In this document: piece after piece, positions 1 to 10,697 of the stretch | Layout: every line of letters starts with the position of its first letter | Numbering within the stretch: position 1 is the first letter of the stretch | NCBI GenBank assembly: GCA_038503075.1 | Contig: JBCAML010000005.1 | Span: 558,001-622,000 of the forward strand | Reading direction: 5' to 3' | Length of the DNA: 64,000 bases | Origin: Gyromitra esculenta | Taxonomy: Eukaryota > Ascomycota > Pezizomycetes > Pezizales > Discinaceae | Made by a program: the position numbers and the translations under genes | The notes under the pieces: model-generated | What the model saw: the letters and a program-made list of their open reading frames with translations, nothing else | Told to the model about the DNA's origin: nothing | Database searches by the model: none

Positions 1-1981
1 TTCGAGTTCGCCGCACTCCCACACAAAATCCTCCAGCCCGAAAAATTCTTGGAGGAGACCAAGAACCTTCGGAGGCGATTCCGAGAAGGTACACCTCCGG
101 ATGTCGAAGTTCTGAGCGATGGCTCCCCTGCCAAAGACGAGAGCAGCGGGGTGTTCCTGCCGGCCTATCACAGACGGATACCTGCAGATGGATTCCCTCT
201 TTACGCCGAGGGTGTGTGGGAACAAATTGTTACCAATAAGGATCTGGATTTACCTTCGCAACAGGAGCTGTTGGCACAGTTCCGATGCGATGAGATTGCG
301 GCTTCATGTACTGCTGGCTTCAATGAAATAATCGGGCCATTCGAAGACTCGGCCAAGACTGGTAAAGCACTTGAGGGGCTTGGTGATGCGATGAAGAAGG
401 CGCTTGGGGAGGCAATGGGAGGGTTTGAAGAAGCCGGTGGAAGATACCATAAGGGTGTTTTTGTTAGGAAGAGGGACGAGCTAAGAACCAGTCTTGAGGG
501 ACGCCTAAGAGTTTTGGTGATTGGCCAGTTCGGCGCGTTGTCCAAGAAGGCTCTACAAGACTTTACAGAAGAAATTACGGGGATCTTGAAGAAAGCGAAC
601 TCCACCGCTCACGCGGGGACTGCCAACTATGACTTTGCCGTTGTGGTCGACCAAACCAGGAGCAAAGTTGTAGAAAAATTCATCGCCGAGGCCTCTGAGT
701 GCTTCATCCCTGGCCCCACAGCAGAGTGGTCAAATTATGAGGGTCAACTTGAGAGTCTGCAGAAAGATCTTGACGAAGTCGCAGCACGCCTAAGAGGGGA
801 GGAGATGAAGCGTCTTGTGTCGCGGCTCGAGAGGGCTATCAGATCAAAACTTTCGGAGCCCATCGAGCTAGAGTTCAGGCGGATGGAGGATAATTCCAAG
901 GAAAACGGAGGTCTGTGGGATCGTGTTTGGAACGTTTGGACTGGTGTGGTCGGAGAGGGTGTGGAGGGGTTTCTGAACAGAGCTGTCAGCTTCAATGCGA
1001 CAGAGAAGGAGAGGGAAATCGGTGCATGGAGGTTGAAAAAGAAGGCTTGGGGAGTACTAAAAGCAAAAATTGATGAGGAGGTAATGGAAGGAAATTTACT
1101 GCTGAAGTTGAGGGAAAAGTAAGTTTCCTTTCACCATTGGCTTATATTTCTTCTGCTCGTTTTAAAGTGCGGTTATTGACATCGCGAAGTTTCGAAGATC
1201 GCTTCCGCTACGATGAACATGGTGTTCCTCGCGTTTGGAAACCCACGGACGACATCGAAGGATCGTACACGACTGCTCGGGAAGCCACACTCAAACTCAT
1301 TCCTCTCGTATCTCACATCCTTCTCACTTCCACTGGTGCTGAACCAGACCTTGAAAATTTTCTCGGCGCCCCACCAGCCGACTTCGAGGAAGACCTTGAA
1401 GAGATGGGACCCGCCAAGGGCGAATTCGAAGTCATCTCCGAGGCGAAACAGGTCGATATGGCAATACGGTTCAAGCGCATGGCTGATGCGGTATATGTTG
1501 AAGCCAAGAGAAGCACTATTAGCAGTGTGGCGCAGATTCCTCTGTATTTTTATGGGTTGCTATTAGCGCTGGGGTGGAACGAGATCTGGGCGGTGTTGAG
1601 GAGTCCAATCTATTTTATCTTCTTGCTGGCGGCTTGTGGGGTTGCGTATATTGTGTATACGCTTAATCTGTGGGGGCCGATTGCAAGGGTGGGGAATGCG
1701 ATGAGTCAGCAAGCTCTGGATATTGGAAAGGTTTGTTTGATTCTTAGATTTCGGTCTAATACTATTAGGTGATAAAATGCTAATCGGTGCAAAAGGAACG
1801 ACTCCGCGACTTCCTCCAAGTTCAGAATGGCAGTGCAACTCCTGTAGCCTTTGCGGGTAGAACAAATAAGACAAGGGGATACGACGACGACGATTCCGAT
1901 GCTATCAGTCTACAGACACTAGATGGCGAGGGAAGAAGGAGAACTGGATTGGGAGTAAAACGAGAGAGTGATGATGAGTAG
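1..1981 (+). CDS. SEY1: SEY1, ER-membrane fusion dynamin-like GTPase (3' part; 5' end outside window)
   Basis: The last 614 residues of a Sey1/RHD3/atlastin-type GTPase, which joins ER tubules by homotypic fusion. Exons are <1-1118, 1190-1730 and 1796-1981. The first intron splits an Asn codon and restores the conserved N-F-E-D-R-F-R-Y-D stretch; the second is phase 0 with donor GTTTGT. The reading frame is open from base 1, so the N-terminal GTPase domain lies upstream. What is present is the long helical domain, then a hydrophobic hairpin of two closely spaced membrane segments (about 1545-1670, including I-Y-F-I-F-L-L-A-A) and a charged cytosolic tail with D-Y-like acidic and R-rich stretches. 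This is the standard C-terminal layout of fungal Sey1. Family assignment is firm; nothing looks broken. Confidence 0.93.
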
Positions 1982-3132
1982 ATCCGTGTTATCTTTCGGT
2001 CATTTTGCGAAGTTTTCCCGATATCCTTTCCACTTTCACCAATCAACCGCAACACCAAGTGTAGTTGAGCGGGGTAAGGTGCCGAGAGAGAGGCGAGCCC
2101 AGCTGTTCATTAAAGGATAGCTTTTTTGTTTGAATATTACTTTTAGTTCTTTTTTTATATTTGTTGATTGCTAGCAGGTCGAGAAATGGGGTTTGGAGTA
2201 GGTGGAGCATGGAAGAGACGGTCGCCGTTAATTGTTATAAGTGTATTAGTTTTATTGTATTGGTTTCACCAGAGAGTGTGCTGTGTACTTTTTGTGCGTG
2301 GTTATATCCTGTTGGACATGGTTGTATTTGTTTTTTCCGGTTTGTTTTTTTTGTTCTGTGGTTTGTTTTTTATGGAGAGGATTGTTAATAGATGGCATAC
2401 AGTGAATGGAGTGAAAAGTTTAGTTTTGTATCAAGCTACTTGACCTTGAACGTGGCGGCGATTTATGGCGATCTGCCAATAGCGAACCACGAGTGATCAA
2501 ATCATGACTAATCACTCGGCTGTGTTATTTACAGGCTCCCGATAGAAATCACTGAACCCTTGGATATCTACGACCAGTACGTAGGGCAGATACATGTGGC
2601 TATATATCGCAGGAGTTGTATACTAACGGGTGAGCACGGGGTACATGTAGGGTAATTATGAATTACCCGCCTGTCGTGGCACCTCGGCTCAGTGCCTTTT
2701 GTTTCTCACCAGGGCCAGGGCTGCTGATATGCTATTTCCTAGATTCAATCTAAAAGATGCAGCTCTCGCTGTCCCTAAAGCCGAGAGAATTGCTAAAAAT
2801 TAACTGCAAAAGACGCCATCTTTTGTCCGCGGTTGATAGAATGAGACCTTCTTAAACTAGGCATGAAAAAAGCTTAGCCGGCAGAAAATAATAATCACGA
2901 CACGATCCTAAACCAAGGCTCTAACTGTGTAAATCCCCCGACAACCCGAGGGCCTGAAAATATCGACAACAGCCTGTGTAGCCCTGCGTCCGGGGTACCT
3001 TCCCGGGGCCCGGATGTTGGTACCTGAATTGCTCCGAGAGACGAAGGGAAGCGTTCCCTATAAGAGCCTGTCTATGCTTTTGCTTAGTTTCGTTTTGCTA
3101 TCAACGGTTTATATCAGATAAGCTCACGAAAG
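1982..3132. other. Intergenic: SEY1 3' flank and pectate lyase promoter
   Basis: No convincing coding sequence. Bases 2120-2400 are T/G-rich with many short T runs, as in a fungal 3' UTR and downstream flank. The last ~180 bases are the upstream region of the pectate lyase gene and hold CreA-like GC boxes and a TATA-like CTATAAG near 3057. Confidence 0.6.
2990..3008 (+). promoter_or_regulatory. Pair of CreA/Cre1-like sites (CCGGGG) upstream of pectate lyase
   Basis: CCGGGG occurs at 2990-2995 and again at 3003-3008, about 130 bp before the ATG at 3133, and fits the SYGGRG consensus of the carbon-catabolite repressor CreA. Paired CreA sites are typical of fungal pectinase promoters. Two GGTACC sequences flank the second site. 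Binding is inferred from the consensus only. Confidence 0.35.
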
Positions 3133-4409
3133 ATGAAGTTGCTTTCGTTTTCCGTCAGTGTGCTGTTTTTGGTGTCGTCGGGCTTTACAGCGGCGCAGGA
3201 GAAATTCCCGCAGGTTGGATATTCGACGCTGAATGGAGGGACTACTGGGGGAACTGGAGGGACTGTGACTACTGTTACGAATTCGTCGGGTTTGATTGCT
3301 GCTTTGAAGGTTTGTTTGTTTTTCCGCCGTGTATGCATTTGGGGGGACGGGGGTTTATAGCTAATGTTGGGTTTAGGGCGATGCCAAAAAAATAGTTTAT
3401 TTCAGCGTCCCAATCACACTCACTGCACGCCCTAAAATAGGAAGCAATACCTCGCTGATTGGCGTTGGTACAAACGCCCTCATAACCGGTAAGGGACTGG
3501 ATGTTTCTGCTGTCTCGAACGTCATCATCCGGAACATCGCTACGAAGAAGATTATTGGCAACGACGGCATCTCGGTGAAGAACTCGAAGAACGTGTGGAT
3601 TGATCATTGCGATTTTTCGTCGGATTTGCTGTATGGGTTTGACTACTATGACGGGTTGGTTGATGTGACGAGCGGGTCGGATTATGTTACGATTTCTTAC
3701 AACTACTTCCATAACCATTATAAGGTATATTCCTAACCCCCACCCCTCCCACCCCCCCAAAGCGTATTTTGGGGAGCAGGGGGAAGCTAATAGGGGGGTG
3801 GTAGACATCACTCGTTGGCGGAGACCCGGACGCCACGGGCGAGACTTATCACATCACGTATCACCACAACTTTTGGGAAAATCTATCTACCCGTACACCT
3901 GGTTTGTTGTATCCCACCGCTTGCAGTATATATATATATATGCTCTATACAGACCCCAACTGTGTTAACACGGTTACACAGCCCTTCGTTTCAGCTTCGC
4001 TCATATCTTCAGCAACTACTACAAAGACGTGTTCGCGCAAGGGATCCACACCCGCTCCGGCGCACAGGCGCTGATCGAGTACAACGTCTTCCGCAACGTA
4101 ACAGAAGCCATCTCAACATACGGAAAAGTCATTCCGCAGGACTCGCCAAATACTTCGCCGGATGGCGATTACGAGCCGAATGGATATGCGAATGAGCGGA
4201 GTGAGTAGAAGAATATTAGCCTAAGCATGTGGAGAGCAGGAGTACTGACTACCGGGGGGTGGTGGTTGATAGATAATGATTTTGGCACGTCGCCGAAGAA
4301 CATTACGAATGTCGGGAGCTTGACGACTGTGCTGTATACGTATACGGTGACGCCGCTGGCGGATGTTATTACGGTGGTGCTGAGGGATGTTGGGTTGGGG
4401 AAGATTTAG
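3133..4409 (+). CDS. Secreted pectate lyase, polysaccharide lyase family 1
   Basis: A 325-residue extracellular lyase that cleaves polygalacturonate by beta-elimination with Ca2+. Exons are 3133-3309, 3377-3724, 3805-3901, 3982-4200 and 4273-4409. The signal peptide is residues 1-~21, cut after T-A-A. PL1 landmarks are W-I-D-H at about 133-136, D-G-L-V-D-V-T-S-G-S-D from about 151 (Ca2+-binding region), and R-x-P-x-x-R at about 205-210. The second Arg of that last motif is the catalytic base in PL1. The R-T-P-A-L-R motif is restored only when the third intron is spliced to the acceptor at 3980-3981, not to the later CAG, which fixes the model. The length matches other fungal PL1 enzymes. The gene lies tail-to-tail with an endo-polygalacturonase, 834 bp away. 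Repression by glucose is suggested by upstream CreA-like sites. Confidence 0.93.
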
Positions 4410-5243
4410 AGAGGGTGTGACTGGATGATTTCAATGCTTTACTAGATGTTACGCAATCAAGGTCTCTAATGGATCTATGCCTTCAGCGTATGTGGTGCTG
4501 GGGTAGTGATTTAACTCTTGCACCAGTATCGATGCCGTAGTTTGCTTTTCCAGGAGATGGCGCCACAGTTCGCGATTGGGGTTCTCTAATTTGGTATGGG
4601 ATGCGGTACATTGCTCTATACTATTAAAATTTACCCTGCTATATTCTAGTCTCGATGATTGGATCTGATTGGAAAGATACAATACATCAGTGATACTCAT
4701 GCGTGAGTTAGAGCCTGTTATGTGTTTAATTTGTAGGTTCTCCAGCCAAGTAGGTGCCCTTCACACCTCGAGCTCTAGCTATAGTTACATATAATAGTCT
4801 AAAGTAAGTTGTACTAACACAGTAGATTAATTAACTTTGAGATTTTAGATACTCGTATCGAAATCAATCTTTCGCCAGATCAGACACAAGAAGTACGAGT
4901 TCATACACCATACTAGCTTCACTGAGCTGTTGATTGCAGTCTACAAGTGCGAAAACAATTCCAATTAGACGAATGTGTCGAGTGAGATCCAGTGCAAAAA
5001 TCACCCCCGAGTTGAACAAAAAAAATCAGGTAGCCCCAAAGAGTTTTTTTTTTCAAATAATATAATATAAAAATATAAACAATAGCACGCATGCGCTAGT
5101 TTTGGTTTTCCTTCCCGCAGGGAGTATAATAATATAAAATAGATAAGTAATAAATAACAAATCCGCACAACCCCCCCCCCCCAAACATCACCACCACACC
5201 ACCCCTCTATTTTAGAGCCTCAAACTCGCTGCCCCTACTAATT
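4410..5243. other. Intergenic between convergent pectinase genes
   Basis: The 3' flanks of both pectinase genes. No coding sequence is supported. The right half is AT-rich with A/T runs and ATAATA-like stretches (about 5050-5160), plus a run of 12 C at 5171-5182. These are simple-sequence features expected of shared 3' flanks. Confidence 0.6.
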
Positions 5244-6489
5244 TTAACAGGAAGCTGGAGAAGGAACGTTCTTGCAGGCAGTAGACTTCTTTCCGCCAGT
5301 GACGGATACACCAGACCAGGTCCAACCAGAGCATGCACCGCTGGCACACAGGATATAGATATCGGTACCCGAAGACGCAACAGTGCCGGTAACGTTCTTG
5401 ATAGTCAGGCCCGTGATTGGGACACCAGCAGTGGGGCTAGAAAGAAAGAAAAAAAGCAATGTTAATTAGCTAAGCCTAAAATGACGAAGAGGAAGGAAGG
5501 GTGTTATTAATATAACTTACGTTCCAGTAGGGCTACCATTCTCATAGTCCTGTTCGATGACGATGCCATACTTGGTGATATTCTTAAGCGTGATACCGGA
5601 GTATGTAACGCCCTTGACGGTGCCAGTAGCATCGTAGACGGTCTTGATGCGTACACCGTTCTGCGAGTCGACGATGGTAGAGTCGGAGATGGTGACGGTG
5701 TCGACGTCGTTATCGGAGCGTCCGCCAACAGAACCGATCGAGATCCCGTGCCCGCCTGAGCAGTATCCGTTCTTGAAGATGATGTTGGTGCCAGAGTTGA
5801 CGGCGAGACAGTCGTCTTGGTTGTAGACGGTGGCACCGTCGATAGTGATGGAGTCGGAGGAGCCAACGTCGAAGGCGTCGGTGTTGTGGCCGAGCGAGGT
5901 ACCGTCCTTATTATCGATCGTGATCGTCTTGAGTGTCAAGCCGGTGGCGCTGTTGATGCTGAAGCCCTGGACCGGGGTGTTCTTGAGGGTGACGCCAGTG
6001 ATAGTGGAGCTATCAAGACTGTGGGCGTAGAAGAACTTGGGCTATATACATTGGATTAGTGGTTGATCGTTTTTTTTTTTGGCAGTTTGATATAGGGGGG
6101 AGACATACCTTAGTCTTACCACCATTGCTGCCTTCGCCGTCCCACCATCTGGCACCATCGCCATCCAAAACAGAGCCGGAGGCTCCCACAACAGTAATCT
6201 TAGTTCCGCTGACGGAGACCAGAGGACCGGCCCACTCTTTATACCCGAAGGTAATAGTACCCTTGAAGGTCAAGGTGGTGCCAGAAAGAAGGCCGGTCAA
6301 ATCGAGGGTGTCACCAGCAGGGACGGCGACGCTGTCGATGATCAAGGCGGTGCAGACTTTCTTTGCGGCAGCAACATTGGCATAATCGGTGACGGTGCAA
6401 GAAGTAGCACGGGCGTCAAGGACGGGGGCCGCAGAGGCAAGACCGAAAAAGGCAGTAAGAGCCACCAGGGCAGATTCAGTGAAATACAT
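5244..6489 (-). CDS. Secreted endo-polygalacturonase, glycoside hydrolase family 28
   Basis: A 364-residue enzyme hydrolysing internal alpha-1,4 links of homogalacturonan outside the cell. Exons on the minus strand are 6489-6109, 6041-5521 and 5436-5244. The signal peptide is roughly residues 1-20 (ends L-A-S-A-A-P), followed by a likely Kex-type V-L-D-A-R propeptide site. All four GH28 active-site blocks are present: N-T-D at 180-182, Q-D-D at 202-204, G-H-G at 224-226 and R-I-K at 258-260. So the enzyme should be active. Repeated T-I/V-x-x-S/D turns fit the right-handed beta-helix. The paired Cys residues of the C-terminal loop are intact and the protein ends S-C. The length is typical of fungal endo-PGs. 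Its neighbour on the opposite strand is a pectate lyase. Confidence 0.95.
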
Positions 6490-8887
6490 GTTTGACGAGT
6501 TGTGGAAGATTGAGTTGAACGGCTAGAGCGTTTGTAAAGAATGGAATATATAAAGGGTGGAGACTGAGCTGAGCAGATGTAAAGAATGCAGGATGAGTGA
6601 GGACTGGCTTCTGAAAAGACTGGGCGAGCCTTTGAGGTTTATATACGGTGTAGAGCCTAGGACTCTGCGCGCACAGCACTCTAATGCTGGGGACGTGGGT
6701 AGCAAAGCGGAGATTTCCAGTACTGGGCCTGAATCTGTGACAGTAGCCAGCACGACAGTTGGTACTTCGGGTACCAAGCGCGGGTTTCCCCTACGCTACT
6801 CTACTGGACAGTACTGCAGTACCACTGGGCTAATTGCTGGCTCGGATTAATTCAGCGCCAAGTGGATTAGGCCCAGGAATCCGCAGCCGATCCCCGGAGC
6901 TACAGTCGGTTACAGATTGAGCAGGGCTGTCAGAATCGGCAATCCGGAAGCGAGCACAGCAGGCACTGCGTCAAAGCTTAACCATTTCCCATCGATATCT
7001 AATCCCAGCATGAAACCCCTTCGAGATGAACTGCCCACGCACGCTCTCGGAGCCTGGGACAAATCCTCACGAGAGACATCGTGTCCCCCCATGCACTCAG
7101 CCTGGATACCGTATATTAAAAATGCTTGAATCAAGTCCGTATAGTACCTGTTATATTGAGGACCACCTTCGAGATATTAACTGCATCACCCGACAATTCA
7201 ACAGTTGGGATATATCGCCACCCCGCTGACATGTCCGTCCAAGTAATACTAATACAGTTCGTCGTATGCTGTGCTTGCTTCTACAAATTCTCTCATTGAT
7301 ATTATTTATGTAGAACATGTACGCACTTCGGGCAAATCCTTCAAATCACCGAATGTTTGACGCGTTGGTTTAGGGAGATTCTGTGCTCGGTTGGTTCAAG
7401 ACACCGAATAAGTAATCCCGAGAATTATATGGCTTGATGGTAGATCTAGAGGCATAGGGCATCACTCGGATGCTGTAGTCCACCCCTCTACTTATGTCGC
7501 TGGATTACTATTGAAAAAAAACTAGCCTACCGCAGCCTGTCTCGCTGGGTGATTTTCAGTGGGCAGGATTAACCCCGTAAAACGGAAAGCAATAGCAATC
7601 TAGCGACATGAGTACGCTGAAGCTCGCTGAGATATTTCTTAACAAAAACCACTCCCATATCTAGCATCCAACCATCCGATACATACAAATTGTGATAAAA
7701 TAAGTATGGGTTTTCGCAGCGAAGCTTCCCCGAGACGACACTTCGCCATTTGAGCTAAACCTAGGGTTGCACTAGTCGTCACGATGTAACAGTACATAGA
7801 GTAAATACGACCAGTAAAAGTATCAGCTCACAGACAAAAAAAACAAAACACCTTACGGTCTATACGCCGTTAATATATCAGTCCTCGATTCCACTTAGTC
7901 CCAGATAAATCCGCGGCTGGGCGGATCGTCTTGCCAAGAAAAATACCGAACACCGAACTAGGGTTCCACCAGATCGAGACAGTCCGGAACAATTATTATG
8001 TATTTTTCCTTAGTGCGGGGGATGAGAGATATTTCTTTTTATCGGGGGAGGGTTTTCCCGTGCGTGTCCTGTGCTTATTGATGTTTACGAGTGAAATTGG
8101 ACTGGGATGTGGGGGGGGTGGCCCTTCCTCTCGGTATCATCCGCGAGCACTCGATGCGGGTTTGGCCTAAATTTACTAATGGGCTGGCAGTTCTCATTCC
8201 GCGGAGGGCATTGTCTGTGCTTTGTAAAGTGGTAATATATTGTATAGGGGTGTAATAAAGTGATGTATATGTGAAGTGTTGACCACCCGAGCCTCGTGGG
8301 GTTTTGGCAAGGGTAGCTATTCTAGTCCTTGGGTATTAGTCGCGTCGTATATATCTGCAGGTTCTACTTCGGGGTTGTATATATAGTATGCTTGTATACG
8401 GTCGTAATTACCATACGCGGGATGCACAACATGGGATGAACTGTTCTGTGTTCAAGTACCAAAATCTGTGCATCGATATACATACATGTAGTCCAAAGCC
8501 GAACCTTCGCCCTAATGCCGTGCCGTATCAGGTGTTTTCAATAGTATGTTAGGGTTAACACCTAGTTATCCACGGCCTAGCAGGAAACGCTCGATGTCTA
8601 GTAGGTATACACACCACACAACCTACAACCATTGTATTTTATACCCCTCCAGTGTAGCCCACGCCAGTATTTCGTTCTATATTTCCCTCGACACAAACGT
8701 CGTGCTCTAAAAACCATTCGCCAGTCTCGTTTGTATCGTATAGCGCAATACTACATAGAAATCGTACTACTCGAGCTAGTTAGTTATAAAAGCGCAATAA
8801 TAGCGTGATGCTCTCGTCACTTATTCCTTTTACCACTGAGATTTTCAAAAATAAAAAATAAACAACACTAAACCCAATACAGACAGC
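6490..8887. other. Intergenic, no gene seen
   Basis: The left ~400 bp is the endo-PG upstream region, with repeated AGTACTG and GGTACT words at 6715-6820. The remaining ~2 kb has stop codons in all frames at short intervals and no recognisable domain. The longest open stretches (for example 7931-8170) start with Pro-rich or T-rich translations without family resemblance, so I leave them out. Confidence 0.55.
6546..6645 (-). promoter_or_regulatory. TATA-like elements of the endo-polygalacturonase promoter
   Basis: On the minus strand there is a CTTTATATAT at about 6555-6546, some 60 bp before the ATG at 6489, and a TATATAAA at 6645-6638, some 150 bp before it. Either could set transcription start. 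The nearer one gives a short 5' UTR. Confidence 0.35.
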
Positions 8888-9064
8888 ATGATCGAAACCT
8901 ACTGGAACGAGGATGGGAAACTTTATTACTACGATCATATAACTAGACGAACGCAGTGGGATAGACCCGAGGGATATCAGATACCGCATAGTGTAAGAAA
9001 CCAGCTAACATATCCCAGTGGGAAGATTGAACTAATACTGGAGCGGGCTGCATATAGAGTATAG
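8888..9064 (+). CDS. WW domain, small ORF or 5' exon of the downstream RBR gene
   Basis: The ATG at 8888 opens a clear WW domain within the first 32 residues: E-T-Y-W-N-E-D-G-K-L-Y-Y-Y-D-H, then T-Q-W-D-R-P-E-G. Both signature Trp, the Y-Y-Y core and the Pro are in place. WW domains bind Pro-rich ligands. Read straight through, the frame gives 58 residues and stops at 9062-9064. A GT at 8991 (GTGTAAG, phase 1) could instead splice to the AG at 9231-9232, the frame used by the RBR gene, making a WW-RBR fusion. Smaller internal exons between them are also possible. I cannot decide between these. An isolated WW peptide of this size would be unusual, so I favour the exon view. Confidence 0.6.
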   Translation: MIETYWNEDGKLYYYDHITRRTQWDRPEGYQIPHSVRNQLTYPSGKIELILERAAYRV

Positions 9065-9225
9065 CAAATCATCCATGGTCCGCTTTCTCGGATCTTGACG
9101 GTAAGCCGTATTGGTAGGATTTCTCCATCGATGATAGCTATTCCTACTCTGTTTGGTGGCGACGAAATTTAATGCGAGGGTAAACTTGTAGGAGAAATGC
9201 CGTCAACAAATCCGTGGTTTGGAAA

Positions 9226-10697
9226 ATGCCAGAGGTCTTTAGGGAGGCTATATACACGGCCGTGCAGCAAAACGTTGGGACCCCTTGCCGTCACAATCCT
9301 CCCTTTCTGGCGGAGACCCCGGCCTATGATCAGTAAGTTAGCAGGAATGAGCAGAATGCATTCGAGATGATACTAATTTACCAATGAAAAGGGAGGCTTT
9401 AGATGTAGCTGAGAACGACCTCCTTGAGTATACCCTTCGACTGTCCTTGGAGGAGCATGGTAATAAATCAGGTCTAGGGAAAGGGAAAGGGAAAGCAAAC
9501 CAATCGATAAAAGACAGAGAACGACGAGGCAGAGAAAAGAATGTCCTCTTAACCAATGTACCTACCGCTAAAGTACCTCTTAATATCCCCAACGGCGTCC
9601 CGGGTAGATGTGCTGCCTGTTTTGACAAGACTACAGTTAGCAAGGTGCCCTGCGGGTGTAAGTACTGTCAAAACTGCCTCGCAGTTATCTTCATGCAAGC
9701 TTTGGAAGAAGACAAATTCTCCCAGCCCCGCTGCTGTGGGCGGATGCTGCCCATGGACCTAGTCATTCCTATCCTTAAGCAGATCGGGGTTGATACAGCA
9801 GCAACCGAAGTAACGCCAACGCCAGCGAAAGGGAAAGCTGAAGCCGAAAGTAATAAAGGCAAAGCAAGATCTAAAGGCAAGAGCAAGAATACGTTAGCGG
9901 AAGGCCCGAATGCTAATGCACAGGTAACGGATCGTGTGGACTGTCTCATCTGCATGGACACCTTTGACGAGAAAGACGCTATCAAGACACCCTGTCAGCA
10001 CCACTACTGCCGAGACTGTATGAAGCGACATTTCATAGAAGCGACGAGAAACGAAAGTCTATATCCGCCCAAATGCTGCGATAAAGACATACCGATCATG
10101 GTAGCCAATGCCGTCCTCAACGCCCAAGAGCACACTGAATTCACGAAGAAAGGGATCGAATTCCGGACGAACGATAGGCTCTACTGCTCATATAAACGCT
10201 GTTCTGCGTTCATCCATCCAGCGCGGATAAGCAATGATGTTGGTGTGTGTGGTCAGTGTCGGCAGAGGACATGCATCTTCTGCAAAGGACCATACCATAG
10301 GGGTGATTGTCCAAACGACAAAGGTACCCAGGAAATACTTAAATTGGCCCAGAAGAGTGGGTGGAGAAGGTGCTATAGCTGTAAGGTTATGGTAGAGCTG
10401 GATAAGGGATGCAATCATATCACATGCGGGTAAGTGTCTGGGTGTACATGTTGAATATCCTCTGGGAGAAAAGTACTGACTATTGAACACAGTTGCGGTG
10501 CACAATTCTGTTATATGTGTGGCGCTAAGTGGCGAACATGCGGCTGCCAGCTTTGGCAACAGGAGAACCTTGAAGAGTTGTATGGGCCTGGCGGAAATGG
10601 ATATGTGCCTGATGAGAATGAATATGGCCCAGCAGCGGACAGAGATCCACACCCCCACTTTGCACCAGTGAGGCCTGGCTGGATCTATGATTATTGA
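9226..10697 (+). CDS. RBR-type (RING-IBR-RING) E3 ubiquitin ligase with an extra RING-like module
   Basis: RBR ligases take ubiquitin from an E2 onto a RING2 Cys before transferring it. Exons are 9226-9332, 9392-10429 and 10493-10697 (449 residues from the ATG at 9226; the true start may lie further 5', see the WW exon). The frame is closed by a stop at 9181, so any upstream part needs an intron. An N-terminal RING-like finger (R-C-A-A-C, C-G-C-x2-C-x2-C, R-C-C) is followed by a K/G/A/E-rich linker. The full RBR comes next: RING1 (C-L-I-C ... C-Q-H-x2-C-x2-C ... K-C-C), IBR (Y-C-S-Y-x2-C ... C-G-x-C ... C-x2-C ... H-x3-C) and RING2 (R-C-Y-S-C ... C-N-H-I-T-C-G-C-G-A-Q-F-C-Y-M-C-G). The last intron splits the RING2 G codon inside C-G-C-G, and the catalytic Cys position of RING2 is retained. 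Confidence 0.9.

Noticed and set aside
201..605. 134-codon minus-strand frame inside SEY1
   Set aside because: Lies fully antisense to conserved SEY1 coding sequence; Ser/Pro-rich shadow translation.
2161..2443. Two overlapping Phe/Val/Cys-rich frames that look like membrane helices
   Set aside because: Arise from a T/G-rich 3' flank; no splice partners, and hydrophobicity follows from TTT/GTT codons.
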